Below are positions 1 through 6,479 of a stretch of DNA of 15,045 bases, one piece after another. The first letter of the stretch is position 1, and each line of letters opens with the position of its first letter. The notes beneath the pieces were generated by a model that saw only the letters and a program-made list of their open reading frames with translations, made no database searches and was not told the origin of the DNA. Source of the stretch: Flavobacteriaceae bacterium (lineage in GTDB: Bacteria > Bacteroidota > Bacteroidia > Flavobacteriales > Flavobacteriaceae). The position numbers and the translations under genes are program-made. The stretch lies in the NCBI GenBank assembly GCA_023145595.1, contig JAGLDM010000302.1:1-15045 (forward strand). The letters run 5' to 3'.

Positions 1-9
1 CCAGAGCTT

Positions 10-171
10 TTAAAATTCGTTTTGGTTTTTTACAAGAATATTAATTGCTTGGAATAAATCTCCTTTTGTGAGAGGTTTGTTTTCTTCTTTCTGACCTGAC
101 TTTAACCACCCTTTTCCTAAATCATAAATTAGATTTGCAGCAAGGGCGTTCCCAACACCTGCCGTACTCAT
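10..171 (-). CDS. Small hypothetical ORF, 53 aa, possibly a gene remnant
   Basis: The minus strand reads MSTAGVGNALAANLIYDLGK followed by a charged, lysine-rich stretch and ends NQNEF-stop. An in-frame TGA lies eight codons before the ATG, so it cannot extend far upstream; a GTG directly precedes the ATG and an AGGAG lies just before it. I see no TAnnTTTG promoter between it and the strong terminator at 214-249, so it would have to be transcribed by weak readthrough. I recognise no family. The alanine- and glycine-rich start could be the tail of a longer protein that lost its front part, or a true small gene. The evidence is only an uninterrupted frame with plausible composition. Confidence 0.3.
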   Translation of the reverse strand: MSTAGVGNALAANLIYDLGKGWLKSGQKEENKPLTKGDLFQAINILVKNQNEF

Positions 172-213
172 CACTCCTGCTTTATTTTGGGATCAGTCCT
201 GAAAATTGTGCAC

Positions 214-249
214 AAAAAAAACTTCATTGATTAAAATGAAGTTTTTTTT
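214..249. terminator. Bidirectional intrinsic terminator downstream of tRNA-fMet
   Basis: Positions 214-228 and 235-249 form a perfect 15-bp inverted repeat around a 6-base loop (229-234). The arms are eight A, then CTTCATT, and its complement ending in eight T, so the hairpin has a T-run on either strand. It begins two bases after the tRNA discriminator base on the minus strand, so its clear job is to end the tRNA transcript. Confidence 0.85.
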
Positions 250-251
250 AG

Positions 252-324
<73 letters not shown>

Positions 325-334
325 ATTTCGACTG

Positions 335-365
335 CAAAGATACAACGAACTATTGAATACGCAAA
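335..365 (-). promoter_or_regulatory. Bacteroidota promoter for tRNA-fMet
   Basis: On the minus strand TTTG (365-362) is followed after 19 bases by TATCTTTG (342-335), a full match to the Bacteroidota -33/-7 consensus TTTG and TAnnTTTG. The -7 box ends ten bases before the tRNA 5' end, so transcription would start just upstream of the mature tRNA. Confidence 0.8.
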
Positions 366-392
366 GTATTTGTAAATAAATATTACTCGATT

Positions 393-424
393 TTTGACCA
401 TTGTTTTATAGTAATGTACCTTTG
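393..424 (+). promoter_or_regulatory. Bacteroidota promoter for era
   Basis: TTTG (393-396), 20 bases, then TACCTTTG (417-424) match the Bacteroidota promoter consensus exactly. The expected start of transcription is near 430, which leaves a leader of only about ten bases before the era ATG at 442. It stands back to back with the tRNA-fMet promoter. Confidence 0.75.
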
Positions 425-441
425 CAATCAAATCATTGAAA

Positions 442-1323
442 ATGACACATAAAGCAGGTTTTGTAAATATAATTGGTAATCCAAATGTTGGGAAATCAAC
501 CCTAATGAATGCCCTTGTTGGTGAGCGTTTATCGATAATTACTTCGAAAGCACAGACAACCAGGCATCGAATTTTAGGAATCGTAAACGGAGATGATTTC
601 CAAATTCTATTTTCTGATACTCCCGGAATTATCAAACCCGCTTACGAATTACAAGAGTCTATGATGGATTTTGTGAAATCGGCTTTTGAAGATGCAGATA
701 TCCTCATTTACATGGTGGAAATGGGTGAGAAAGAATTAAAAGATGAACATTTCTTCAAGAAAATCACCTCGTCTAAAATTCCTGTTTTACTGCTGATTAA
801 TAAAATTGACAAGGCTGATCAAGATGATGTTGAAAAGAAATTAGCTTATTGGCAAGAAAAAGTTCCCAATGCGGAAGTCTTTCTGATTTCAGCCTTAGAA
901 AAATTCAATGTAGAAGGTGTTTTTAATGCAATTTTAGAAAACCTTCCTGAATCTCCTGCTTTTTACCCAAAAGATCAATTGACAGATAAACCAGAACGTT
1001 TTTTTGTAAACGAAGCTATTCGTGAGAAAATTCTAATGCATTATAAAAAGGAAATTCCGTATGCTGTTGAAATTGAAACAGAAGATTTTATTGAGGAAGA
1101 AAAAATCATCAGAATCCGCTCTATTATTATGGTGGAACGTAATACACAAAAAGGAATCATCATCGGACATAAAGGTGCTGCTCTAAAACGTGTAGGGACA
1201 GAAGCGCGGAAAGATTTACAGAAATTTTTCCAAAAGAAAATTCATTTGGAACTATATGTGAAAGTAAATAAAGACTGGCGAAATAATAAAAATCAGTTGC
1301 GAAGATTTGGATATAAGGATTAA
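442..1323 (+). CDS. era: GTPase Era, ribosome small-subunit assembly
   Basis: Era binds GTP and the 3' end of 16S rRNA and acts late in 30S subunit maturation at the inner face of the membrane. The 293-residue product has the P-loop GNPNVGKS at residues 12-19, the Era-type switch stretch SKAQTTRHR at 35-43, DTPG at 59-62, NKID at 120-123, and a C-terminal KH RNA-binding domain containing the GxxG loop GHKG. Its length is normal for the family. The frame opens two codons earlier with TTG at 436, but ATG at 442 gives the usual Era beginning (short tail, then AGFVNIIG), so I chose that. It is transcribed alone from its own promoter and is followed by der on the same strand after about 350 bases. 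The two GTPases are related but not co-transcribed in an obvious way. Confidence 0.97.
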   Translation: MTHKAGFVNIIGNPNVGKSTLMNALVGERLSIITSKAQTTRHRILGIVNGDDFQILFSDTPGIIKPAYELQESMMDFVKSAFEDADILIYMVEMGEKELKDEHFFKKITSSKIPVLLLINKIDKADQDDVEKKLAYWQEKVPNAEVFLISALEKFNVEGVFNAILENLPESPAFYPKDQLTDKPERFFVNEAIREKILMHYKKEIPYAVEIETEDFIEEEKIIRIRSIIMVERNTQKGIIIGHKGAALKRVGTEARKDLQKFFQKKIHLELYVKVNKDWRNNKNQLRRFGYKD

Positions 1324-1648
1324 TTACAAAGTAACAAGCCTGGAATAAAACTTTTGGAATTTATTTTTTGAGATTTGGAATCTTACCTTAGTGTTTCCAT
1401 CATAAAATCGTGCAATTCCTCCTTTTGAGGCTTCCCTTTCTGCCTTCCTAAACGACCAAAAACACAAAGTGCTACCCAAATAATCGTCAAAATTAGAATC
1501 ATTACTAAAAAATAAAGTCAGAACAACTTAATTAAATCAAGGGCTTAAATGAGACTTCACTGTTTTTTTCTTCATTCATAAAGTAGTCCGAATAGATCGA
1601 TAAGACACTATTTTTTACAGATTTAAAAACTATCGCTGCGCTTATCCG
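1324..1648. other. Intergenic region between era and der
   Basis: This AT-rich stretch holds one plausible minus-strand small ORF (1383-1502, listed separately). AATAAA at 1344-1349 and TTTATT at 1360-1365, followed by a run of T, may form a weak terminator for era. Between 1503 and 1648 I see no RNA gene, repeat or further ORF. Confidence 0.5.
1383..1502 (-). CDS. Putative small single-pass membrane protein, 39 aa
   Basis: The minus strand encodes 39 residues beginning MILILTIIWVALCVFG, a hydrophobic segment long enough to span a membrane, then a basic stretch (RLGRQKGKPQK) and an acidic, methionine-rich tail ending METLR. Hydrophobic segment then positive charges suggests the N-terminus outside and the tail in the cytoplasm. 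An in-frame TGA lies seven codons upstream, so ATG at 1502 is the only start. The upstream promoter is unclear (a TATTTTTT box is the best candidate). It lies antisense in the gap between era and der. I know no family for it with confidence. The clean membrane-protein layout argues for a real gene over chance. Confidence 0.5.
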   Translation of the reverse strand: MILILTIIWVALCVFGRLGRQKGKPQKEELHDFMMETLR

Positions 1649-1656
1649 TATATTTG
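1649..1656 (+). promoter_or_regulatory. -7 promoter box for der
   Basis: TATATTTG matches TAnnTTTG. No good TTTG is seen about 20 bases upstream (nearest is TTTA at 1622-1625, 23 bases away). Transcription would start near 1662, about 13 bases before the der ATG. Confidence 0.6.
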
Positions 1657-1674
1657 CAAAAAATTTTATCAGAA

Positions 1675-2979
1675 ATGAATACCATTGTAGCAATTGTTGG
1701 GCGACCAAATGTGGGAAAATCTACTTTATTTAATCGTTTAATTCAGCGTAGAGATGCCATTGTAGATTCGGTGAGCGGAGTAACGCGTGACCGACATTAC
1801 GGAAAATCGGATTGGAACGGGAAGGACTTTTCTGTAATTGACACTGGTGGTTATGCCGTAGGATCTGATGATATTTTTGAAGAAGAAATTCGCAAACAAG
1901 TTCGATTAGCCATTGAAGAATCTGATATCATCGTTTTTGTGGTAGATGTTACTGAAGGAATTACACCGATGGATACCGAAGTTGCCAATTTACTCCGTAA
2001 GGTCAAAAAACCTGTTTTTATGGCGGTTAATAAGGTTGATAACGCCATGAGAACCGACGATGCTTATGAGTTTTATAACCTTGGTTTGGGTGAATATTAT
2101 AATATTTCATCGATTAACGGAAGCGGTACAGGCGAATTACTTGATGCAATTGTAAAAATTATTCCAGATGATGAAAAGGAAGAAGAAAATGAATTGCCGC
2201 GTTTTGCAGTTGTGGGAAGACCCAACGCTGGAAAGTCGTCATTTATAAATGCTTTAATCGGAAAAGAACGAAATATTGTAACCGAAATTGCTGGTACAAC
2301 ACGTGATTCTATCGATACAAAATACAATCGTTTTGGATTTGAATTTAATTTAGTTGATACTGCTGGAATCCGAAGAAAAGCAAAAGTAAAAGAAGATTTA
2401 GAATTTTATTCGGTAATGCGAGCCGTAAGAACTATTGAGCATTGCGATGTTGCTATTGTAATGATTGATGCTACACGAAGTTTTGAAGGTCAAGATCAAA
2501 GTATCTTTTGGCTAGCAGAAAAGAATAAAAAAGGAGTGGTAGTTTTAGTCAACAAATGGGATTTGGTAGATAAAGAAACCAATACTGTAAGAGATTACGA
2601 AGCCATGATTCGTAGAGAAATTGCACCGTTTACCGATGTTCCGATTGTTTTTATTTCTGTTTTAACGAAACAGCGCATTTTCAAAGCCATTGAAACGGCT
2701 ATACAAGTTTTTGAAAAACGAAAAAAACGAATTCCAACAAGCAAGTTAAACGAAACGATGTTGGAAATTATTAAACAAAATTCACCACCTGCATGGAAAG
2801 GGAAATTCGTGAAAATAAAATATTGTATGCAGTTACCTACACCAACACCTCAGTTTGTGTTTTTCTGTAATTTACCACAGTATGTTCGGGATCCGTACAA
2901 GCGTTTTATTGAAAATAAATTACGTGAGATTTACGATTTCCAAGGAGTTCCTATCACTATCTATTTTAGACAAAAATAA
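1675..2979 (+). CDS. der: GTPase Der (EngA), 50S subunit assembly
   Basis: Der has two GTPase domains in tandem and is needed for maturation of the 50S ribosomal subunit. The 434-residue product shows the first P-loop GRPNVGKS at residues 9-16 with DTGG downstream and NKVD as base-recognition motif; the second P-loop is GRPNAGKS at 181-188, with DTAG and NKWD. A KH-like C-terminal domain of about 85 residues ends the protein. All parts are intact and the length is normal. The open frame starts seven codons earlier with TTG at 1654, but that codon is part of the TATATTTG promoter box and cannot be in the transcript, so ATG at 1675 is the start. A strong palindromic terminator follows at 3001-3038. 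Confidence 0.97.
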   Translation: MNTIVAIVGRPNVGKSTLFNRLIQRRDAIVDSVSGVTRDRHYGKSDWNGKDFSVIDTGGYAVGSDDIFEEEIRKQVRLAIEESDIIVFVVDVTEGITPMDTEVANLLRKVKKPVFMAVNKVDNAMRTDDAYEFYNLGLGEYYNISSINGSGTGELLDAIVKIIPDDEKEEENELPRFAVVGRPNAGKSSFINALIGKERNIVTEIAGTTRDSIDTKYNRFGFEFNLVDTAGIRRKAKVKEDLEFYSVMRAVRTIEHCDVAIVMIDATRSFEGQDQSIFWLAEKNKKGVVVLVNKWDLVDKETNTVRDYEAMIRREIAPFTDVPIVFISVLTKQRIFKAIETAIQVFEKRKKRIPTSKLNETMLEIIKQNSPPAWKGKFVKIKYCMQLPTPTPQFVFFCNLPQYVRDPYKRFIENKLREIYDFQGVPITIYFRQK

Positions 2980-3000
2980 TATTAGAATTATATTCTTAAT

Positions 3001-3038
3001 AACAAAAAACCCAAATCAATTGATTTGGGTTTTTTGTT
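3001..3038. terminator. Perfect 38-base palindromic bidirectional terminator
   Basis: The two 19-base halves are exact reverse complements, centred between 3019 and 3020. The core is CCCAAATCAA/TTGATTTGGG, flanked by six A and six T. It lies between the convergent der and the glycine-rich TPM gene and should stop transcription from both sides. Confidence 0.88.
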
Positions 3039-3056
3039 GTTCCTTGTTTTTTAAAC

Positions 3057-3857
3057 TTACCATCCTCCAGATGCTCCACCGCCGCCAAAACCGCCGCCGC
3101 CAAAACCACCACCGAAACCTCCGCCTCCACCGCCGAATCCTCCAGAACTGCTTCCGCCGCCAAAACTTCCACCGCGCCCCATACTGCTTAGAATAAGAAC
3201 GTTTAAAAGTGTTCCTGCAACAGAATTACGTCCACCGTTTTTTCCTCCTCCTTTATTTCGACGAGAAATCACAATTATCAAAATAATAATAAAGATTAAT
3301 GGTAGTAGGCTAAGCAGCCCACCTTCTTCGCTATTGCTTTCTTGTGGCGAATCATTTTGGTATTCACCCTTCATAATCTGAAAAATAGCATCAGTTGCCT
3401 GATCCAATCCAGCGTAATAATTCCCTTGTTTAAAATTAGGAGTAATAATATTTCTTATAATTCTGCTAGACAAAGCATCTGTTAATAAATGTTCTACTCC
3501 ATAACCCGTTTGAATTGTTACCTTTCGTTCATCTACAGCCATTAAAATCAAGATTCCATTATCTTCAGCGGCCTGCCCAATACCCCACTTATGTGCTAAA
3601 TCAACGGCATAATTTGAAATTTCATTTCCTCCAATATTTTGAAGCGTAACTAAAACAATCTGTGTAGATGTTGAATCTGAATATCTTATTAATTTATTTT
3701 CTAAGTATTGCTGCTCTCCCTTAGATAAGATATTTGCATAATCGTATAGACTTGTTTGCTTTTTTGGAATATCTGGTATCGCACTTTGCGAGAACCCCAC
3801 AATATTTGCTGATAAAAATCCAATAACAAAAACTAAGATGAAGTGTTTTTTATTCAT
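3057..3857 (-). CDS. TPM-domain protein with signal peptide and glycine-rich tail
   Basis: This is a TPM domain protein (YgcG/Psb32-like family), last gene of the merR-lemA-TPM-TPM operon. The 266 residues show a signal peptide (1-25, ending GFSQS), a TPM domain at about 34-162 with the family's DNGILILMAVDERKVTIQTG at 99-118, one membrane segment at 181-198, then a basic linker and a glycine-rich tail (228-266) of GGGFGGG-type repeats ending in tryptophan. The domain is thus predicted outside the cytoplasm with the tail on the other side of the membrane. TPM domains have been linked to photosystem repair in plants and to envelope or respiratory protein roles in bacteria; the exact activity here is unknown. 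Its ATG shares one base with the preceding stop (TAATG), indicating translational coupling. Confidence 0.9.
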   Translation of the reverse strand: MNKKHFILVFVIGFLSANIVGFSQSAIPDIPKKQTSLYDYANILSKGEQQYLENKLIRYSDSTSTQIVLVTLQNIGGNEISNYAVDLAHKWGIGQAAEDNGILILMAVDERKVTIQTGYGVEHLLTDALSSRIIRNIITPNFKQGNYYAGLDQATDAIFQIMKGEYQNDSPQESNSEEGGLLSLLPLIFIIILIIVISRRNKGGGKNGGRNSVAGTLLNVLILSSMGRGGSFGGGSSSGGFGGGGGGFGGGFGGGGFGGGGASGGW

Positions 3858-4294
3858 TACCCTTTAGATATTTTGTCTGATAATTCATTGGTGTCGTCCG
3901 ATTGAAAAGGGAAAAATTCTTGTAATTTTTTTCCTGCTTCCAAAATTGCTAATTCCAATCCTTTTGCAAATTCTCGCTTTTTAAAATGAGACAATGCGAG
4001 TTCCTTTTCTACATCCCAAAAATCAGTTGGAACCACATCATTTATACCTTTATCTCCTAAGACCGCAAAATGATGGCTCTCTGTAGCCACATAAAATAAA
4101 ACTCCATTTTGCAATTCGGTTTCATTCATTTTTAACTCACAAAAAACTTCCTTAGCTCTTTCAAGGGCATCTTTATCTGTTGATTTTTCGATGTGAACGC
4201 GAATTTCACCAGAGGTGTTTTTCTCTGCGGTTTTTATAGCATCTACAACTTGCTTTTCTTCTTCTGATGTGAAAAAATCTTCAATTTTTGGCAT
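3857..4294 (-). CDS. TPM-domain protein without signal peptide
   Basis: A 145-residue protein made almost entirely of one TPM domain: the motif TSGEIRVHIE lies near residues 27-36, NGVLFYVA near 63-70 and DKGIN in the middle, followed by a helical C-terminal part rich in lysine and glutamate. It has no signal peptide and no membrane segment, so it should be cytoplasmic, in contrast to the exported TPM protein encoded just downstream. It follows lemA after nine bases and overlaps the next gene by one base. Paired short and long TPM genes after lemA are a recurrent arrangement in Bacteroidota. The two may work on opposite sides of the membrane, but this is inference. Confidence 0.88.
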   Translation of the reverse strand: MPKIEDFFTSEEEKQVVDAIKTAEKNTSGEIRVHIEKSTDKDALERAKEVFCELKMNETELQNGVLFYVATESHHFAVLGDKGINDVVPTDFWDVEKELALSHFKKREFAKGLELAILEAGKKLQEFFPFQSDDTNELSDKISKG

Positions 4295-4303
4295 ACTTAA
4301 AAT

Positions 4304-4891
4304 TTAAAATTCAACCGTTGGCGCTTTTTCACTTCCTTCTGCGGCTTCAAACAATACCATAGCTTCAAAACCAAACATACCCGCTAGTAACTTTGCAGGA
4401 AATTTACGAATCAAAATATTATATTCTTTGGTAGAAAGGTTATAACGATTACGCTCTACATTAATTCTGTTTTCCGTTCCCTCTAACTGACTTTGCAATT
4501 CTAAGAAATTCTGATTCGCTTTTAAATCAGGATATTTTTCAACCACCACCATTAATTTACTTAATGCACTAGATAAACCAGATTGGTTTTGTTGAAATGC
4601 TGCCATTTGCTCTGGAGTCACATTTGAAGGATCTATAGTTGTACTTGTTGCTTTTGAACGCGCTTCAATAACACCTTGTAGCGTTTCTTGTTCATGGCTC
4701 GCATATCCTTTTACCGTATTTACCAAATTCGGAATTAAATCTGCTCTTCGTTGATAGGCACTTTCTACATTTGCCCATTGTGTTTTTGCTGTTTCTTGTT
4801 TTTCTACTGCAGTGTTATTAAATCCTACCGCCCAATTGTAAATTGAAAATATTACAACTGTTACGATAATCCAAGGAATCCATTTTTTCAT
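4304..4891 (-). CDS. lemA: LemA family membrane protein
   Basis: LemA proteins are small membrane-anchored helical-bundle proteins of unclear biochemical role. The 195 residues have an N-terminal membrane anchor (about 5-23) and then the family signature QRRADLIPNLVNTVKGYASH (47-66), VVEKYPDLKANQNF (about 116-129) and EGTENRINVERNRYN (about 138-152). The length is typical. The start ATG overlaps the merR stop as ATGA, so the two are translationally coupled. LemA next to TPM genes is a common pairing and suggests a joint envelope-related job. Confidence 0.94.
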   Translation of the reverse strand: MKKWIPWIIVTVVIFSIYNWAVGFNNTAVEKQETAKTQWANVESAYQRRADLIPNLVNTVKGYASHEQETLQGVIEARSKATSTTIDPSNVTPEQMAAFQQNQSGLSSALSKLMVVVEKYPDLKANQNFLELQSQLEGTENRINVERNRYNLSTKEYNILIRKFPAKLLAGMFGFEAMVLFEAAEGSEKAPTVEF

Positions 4892-5220
4892 GATAATTGA
4901 TTTTTAATATTTATTAACTCTTGTTTAATATTTTCTAAGCGTGAGATAATTTTGTGATTGTCAATCACTTTTTTAGAACCTTCCTTCATCTTCTTTTTAG
5001 CACCATCTAAAGTAAACCTTTTCTCCTTCACCAAGTGGTAAATTAGTTTTAGGTTTTCTAAATCCGTTGCCGTAAAAAGGCGATTGCCCTTTTTGTTTTT
5101 TTTAGGTTTTAGAATATCGAATTCCTTTTCCCAAAAACGTATCAATGAATTGTTTACACCAAATGCTTTGGAGACTTCTCCAATTTTGTAGTATCGCTTT
5201 TCTGGTAAATCAATATGCAT
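4888..5220 (-). CDS. MerR-type transcriptional regulator, short form
   Basis: A 110-residue DNA-binding protein. Residues 10-34 (YYKIGEVSKAFGVNNSLIRF and following) form the MerR helix-turn-helix, followed by the wing with NRLFTATDLENLKLIYHL, and a C-terminal helix rich in lysine and isoleucine that would make the antiparallel coiled coil of the dimer. There is no room for a ligand-binding domain and no cysteine at all, so it cannot sense metals through thiols in the usual way. It is the first gene of the operon and overlaps lemA by four bases, so it probably regulates the operon itself. Its own start is ATG at 5220, with a likely -7 box at 5243-5250. Confidence 0.92.
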   Translation of the reverse strand: MHIDLPEKRYYKIGEVSKAFGVNNSLIRFWEKEFDILKPKKNKKGNRLFTATDLENLKLIYHLVKEKRFTLDGAKKKMKEGSKKVIDNHKIISRLENIKQELINIKNQLS

Positions 5221-5242
5221 TTGACTGGTTTAATTTAAAGTA

Positions 5243-5250
5243 CGAAGATA
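5243..5250 (-). promoter_or_regulatory. Likely -7 box for the merR-lemA-TPM operon
   Basis: The minus strand reads TATCTTCG, one base off TAnnTTTG. The nearest upstream TTTG lies 24 bases away (5278-5275), longer than the usual spacing, which could fit a promoter that needs an activator, as MerR promoters with stretched spacers do. The leader would be about 16 bases. Confidence 0.4.
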
Positions 5251-5303
5251 TAAAATCAAAAGAAAAATTAACGTCAAATACAACTTAAACTTTCATTTTC
5301 AAA

Positions 5304-5365
5304 ACTGAGACTAAACACTAAGACTGAATACCGCAGAACACTGAGACTGAACACCGCGACTAAAC
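5304..5365. repeat. Imperfect short tandem repeats (ACTGAGACTRAAC type)
   Basis: Variants of ACTRAGACTRAA begin at 5304, 5317 and 5340. The 15-base blocks AAGACTGAATACCGC (5320-5334) and GAGACTGAACACCGC (5344-5358) match at 13 positions, and GACTAAAC recurs at 5309-5316 and 5358-5365. The array sits directly after the stop of the M23 peptidase gene and before the merR promoter. It is not a hairpin and has no obvious coding sense. Confidence 0.6.
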
Positions 5366-5366
5366 G

Positions 5367-6338
5367 TTAATCCATCGACTGCCCCTCAACCTGAGCCGCC
5401 TTTTGCATTTTCTCAAATTCCGCTGGAGATAAATCACCGTAGTAAAAGTTAATTGGATTTATTTTTGTTTTATTTTTATGTACTTCGTAGTGTAAATGTG
5501 GCCCTCGAGACCTCCCTGTGTTACCAACAAAACCAATAATATCACCTCTTTTTACTTTCTGTCCTTTACGCACATTGTATTTACTCATATGAGCATACAA
5601 GGTAATATAACCAAAGCCATGATCAATACGCACATGCTTACCGTATCCTGAAGATGCTGCATCTGCTCGAATAATTTTACCAGGCCCTGAAGCATAAATT
5701 GGCGTACCTCTTGGCGCTGTAAAATCCATTCCGTTATGTTTTTTCCACGCTTTGGTAAATGGATCTCTCCGCATTCCGTAACCGGAAGCCATTCGTGTTA
5801 AGTCTTGGGTTTTTACAGGCTGAATAGCAGGAATTGCAGCTAATAAATCCTCCTTATTTTCTGCTATACGCACAATTTCATCTAAAGACTTTGACTGAAT
5901 TACCAATCGTTTTGACAAAATATCGACATTAACAGTAATATCTTTTACCATTTCAGAATCTTTAAAATCATCTAGTGATTTGTATCTGTTCACTCCACCA
6001 AAACCAGTTATTCTTTGTTCCTCTGGAATAGGGTTTAATTCAAAAAAAGTTCTGTAAATTGCATTGTCTCGCTCTTGAAGATCTTCCAATACAGTTTCAA
6101 ACTGACTAATTCGTTTGCTATGCAAATTTTCATTAAACCTCAAAAACTCGAGTTCTCTTTTAAGTGCTTTTTCCTTCGGCGTTTCAAAAAAGTTAGAAAA
6201 CACCACAAAACCGATAATCATTGCCAAGCCAAATGAAATAACGGAGACAAAAAAACGTGAGAAAAAAACTCGCTTCGTGTTCTCAACCTCTCTATAAGAC
6301 AAAGTATCTGGGTCGTAATAGTATTTAACTTTCGTCAT
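5367..6338 (-). CDS. Membrane-anchored M23 family metallopeptidase
   Basis: An envelope peptidase of the LytM/M23 family, which cleaves or helps cleavage of peptidoglycan cross-bridges. The 323 residues are a short cytoplasmic N-terminus, one membrane helix (about 26-50), a coiled-coil stretch (about 53-92), a linker, and the M23 domain (about 183-300). The zinc ligands are all visible: H201 and D205 in HNGMD, H283 in HLH (281-283), with the supporting H250 in LYAH. The domain therefore looks catalytically intact, unlike EnvC/NlpD types. It points away from alaS across a 141-base gap, and is followed by the merR operon after 146 bases with its own promoter, so it is probably transcribed separately. 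Start ATG at 6338 is the first in frame. Confidence 0.93.
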   Translation of the reverse strand: MTKVKYYYDPDTLSYREVENTKRVFFSRFFVSVISFGLAMIIGFVVFSNFFETPKEKALKRELEFLRFNENLHSKRISQFETVLEDLQERDNAIYRTFFELNPIPEEQRITGFGGVNRYKSLDDFKDSEMVKDITVNVDILSKRLVIQSKSLDEIVRIAENKEDLLAAIPAIQPVKTQDLTRMASGYGMRRDPFTKAWKKHNGMDFTAPRGTPIYASGPGKIIRADAASSGYGKHVRIDHGFGYITLYAHMSKYNVRKGQKVKRGDIIGFVGNTGRSRGPHLHYEVHKNKTKINPINFYYGDLSPAEFEKMQKAAQVEGQSMD

Positions 6339-6357
6339 AATCTTAAAATATGTTAGA

Positions 6358-6390
6358 TTTGCACTTTAAACGAAATGGTTCTTATATTTA
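6358..6390 (+). promoter_or_regulatory. Likely promoter for alaS
   Basis: TTTG (6358-6361), 21 bases, then TATATTTA (6383-6390), one base off the TAnnTTTG consensus. Transcription would begin near 6397, giving a leader of roughly 80 bases before alaS. Confidence 0.45.
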
Positions 6391-6411
6391 TTATTCCTGC
6401 AAACAATTAGA

Positions 6412-6419
6412 CAAACTTA
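6412..6419 (-). promoter_or_regulatory. Possible -7 box for the M23 peptidase gene
   Basis: The minus strand reads TAAGTTTG, an exact TAnnTTTG match, giving a leader of about 65 bases. The -33 region is weak (TTTA only). If both this and the alaS promoter are used, the two transcripts overlap at their 5' ends. Confidence 0.4.
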
Positions 6420-6479
6420 CAAAATGTTTTGTTGCTGCTAAAATGAAAAATAATTCAACCACTGATCAAAAAAAGCATT

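Noticed and set aside
1..250. Genomic island integrated at the tRNA-fMet 3' end
   Set aside because: No duplicated tRNA end, integrase or phage gene is visible in the 250 bases available.
436..441. TTG start for era two codons upstream
   Set aside because: ATG at 442 fits the family and standard start use better; the difference is only two residues.
1654..1674. TTG start for der seven codons upstream
   Set aside because: The TTG is part of the TATATTTG promoter box, so it would not be in the transcript.
2855..3196. Plus-strand open frame running from der into the glycine-rich TPM gene
   Set aside because: It is antisense to the glycine codons (giving arginine and histidine runs) and crosses the terminator palindrome.
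5304..5365. CRISPR array
   Set aside because: Units are short and imperfect, without constant repeats, unique spacers or cas genes.
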